Origin: Spirochaetaceae bacterium
GTDB taxonomy: Bacteria; Spirochaetota; Spirochaetia; PWKH01
DNA: 6,129 bases
Direction: 5' to 3'
NCBI GenBank assembly: GCA_003557605.1
Contig: PWNW01000246.1
Coordinates: forward strand, 1-6,129
The notes below the pieces were generated by a model. The model was not told the origin of the DNA. It did not search any database and worked only from the letters and a program-made list of their open reading frames with translations. Positions 5,494-6,129 of the stretch are shown piece by piece. Each line of letters begins with the position of its first letter. Position 1 is the stretch's first letter. The translations under genes were made by a program, and so were the position numbers.

Positions 5494-5498
5494 AGGAG
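5494..5498 (+). promoter_or_regulatory. Ribosome binding site for the E2 gene
   Basis: AGGAG at 5494-5498 lies 7 nt before the ATG at 5506. It sits in the 26-bp gap after the DeoR-type stop codon, which has no promoter or terminator that I can recognise. Confidence 0.8.
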
Positions 5499-5505
5499 AG
5501 AATCA

Positions 5506-6129
5506 ATGGCATCAGTAGTAGTAATGCCGAAACAGGGCAACACAGTGGAAAGCTGCATCATCCTTGAATGGAAGAAGCAGGTTGGGGATGCTGTCTCAGA
5601 AGGGGACATCCTTTGTGAGGCGGAAACGGACAAAGCAACTATCGAAGTTGAATCCACTGCATCGGGGACAGTGCTGAAACTGCTCTACGATGTGGATGAC
5701 GAAGTTCCGGTGCAGCAGCCCATCGCGGTGATTGGTGAAGAGGGAGAAGATATCAGCTCATTGGTATCTGATGAACCGCAGAAATCTGAAGCGGAAGCTG
5801 AAGAGACAAAGCAGGAAGAACCGAAACAGCCTGCCGAAGAGAAATCAGAAGCTCCGGCGCAGGCGGTGCAGGGGGACAGACCCCAGGGTTCTTCCCCCAG
5901 GGCTCGCAGCACTGCACAGAAGATGGGAGTAGATGTCTCACGGCTTGCAGGCAGCGGGCCTGGAGGAAGAATCATTGAACGGGATGTGCTTGCCTCATCA
6001 CCGGGAGAACCTATGACTCCAGCTGCAGCCCAGAAAGCTGCCTCAGAAGGACTTCAGGCCCCCGTGTCCGGAAGCGGCATCGGCGGCAGAGTACGGCTTG
6101 AAGACCTGACCGCAGGGGACAGAGCACAG
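5506..6129 (+). CDS. Dihydrolipoamide acyltransferase, E2 component of a 2-oxoacid dehydrogenase complex (3' end beyond the window)
   Basis: The reading frame is open from the ATG at 5506 to the window edge, giving the first 208 residues. Residues 1-78 form a lipoyl domain (MASVVVMPKQGNTVESCII...), with the lipoylated lysine expected at K43 in ETDKATIEVES. An acidic Ala/Pro/Gln/Lys/Glu linker covers about 88-128. A peripheral-subunit (E3)-binding domain follows at about 131-163 (SPRARSTAQKMGVDVSRLAGSGPGGRIIERDVL), and a second PSBD-like unit at about 170-203 (TPAAAQKAASEGL...GSGIGGRVRLEDL). The catalytic acyltransferase domain lies beyond the edge. E2 accepts an acyl group from E1 on its lipoyl arm and transfers it to CoA; pyruvate (acetyl) is the likeliest substrate, but acetoin or branched-chain complexes cannot be excluded without the catalytic domain and E1 genes. 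It probably shares a transcript with the preceding DeoR-type regulator. Confidence 0.92.
   Translation, partial: MASVVVMPKQGNTVESCIILEWKKQVGDAVSEGDILCEAETDKATIEVESTASGTVLKLLYDVDDEVPVQQPIAVIGEEGEDISSLVSDEPQKSEAEAEETKQEEPKQPAEEKSEAPAQAVQGDRPQGSSPRARSTAQKMGVDVSRLAGSGPGGRIIERDVLASSPGEPMTPAAAQKAASEGLQAPVSGSGIGGRVRLEDLTAGDRAQ

Noticed and set aside
5685..5975. Open frames on both strands within the E2 linker region
   Set aside because: The repetitive Glu/Ala/Lys codons of the linker leave other frames open (Ser/Cys-rich on -, Arg/Lys-rich on +). The E2 frame explains the region.

Overview
The window carries six protein-coding genes plus one partial gene, from a bacterium of roughly balanced G+C (estimated by eye). 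Overall protein style suggests a spirochaete of the Sphaerochaeta/Treponema kind: the opening residues and body of the transposase, the N-terminus of the E2 protein (MPKQGNTVESCII), and a LacI-type regulator in place of the enterobacterial FucR. This taxonomic guess is recollection of family resemblance, not a search result, and is held at low to moderate confidence.

Region 1 (1-563): a complete Y1/HUH REP-associated (RAYT-like) transposase gene on + (6-524). A perfect 14-bp stem hairpin follows one base after... in fact directly after its stop codon, and the stop codon lies inside a GTAG tetranucleotide at the foot of the hairpin. This is the layout expected of a REP-type element. The hairpin also fills the gap to the convergent fucI gene.

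Region 2 (564-3915): an L-fucose utilisation module. fucI (L-fucose isomerase) runs leftwards; fucU (L-fucose mutarotase) and a LacI-family regulator run rightwards as a tightly coupled pair. The 90-bp divergent control region holds a perfect 14-bp LacI/GalR-type palindrome with a central CG (2412-2425). It is flanked by one candidate promoter for each direction, so a single bound repressor could shut off both transcripts, including its own. FucU converts beta- to alpha-L-fucose and FucI isomerises it to L-fuculose. Kinase, aldolase and transporter genes are not in the window.

Region 3 (3941-4726): an isoprenylcysteine/phospholipid methyltransferase-like integral membrane protein on -, convergent with the LacI gene, followed by a 165-bp intergenic control region shared with a divergent DeoR-type gene. 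Five GAAAG-type pentamers spaced at exactly 11 bp (4675-4723) lie over the candidate deoR promoter and ribosome binding site, and look like a DeoR-family autoregulatory operator.

Region 4 (4727-6129): a DeoR-family regulator with a TTG start, then after 26 bp the start of a dihydrolipoamide acyltransferase (E2) gene that runs off the right edge. The visible part of E2 has one lipoyl domain, a charged Ala/Pro/Glu linker and apparently two tandem E3-binding (PSBD) domains. The DeoR-E2 arrangement suggests a 2-oxoacid dehydrogenase operon under sugar-phosphate-responsive control, with E2 rather than E1 as the first enzyme gene. I see no tRNA, rRNA or CRISPR, and no strong U-tract intrinsic terminator.
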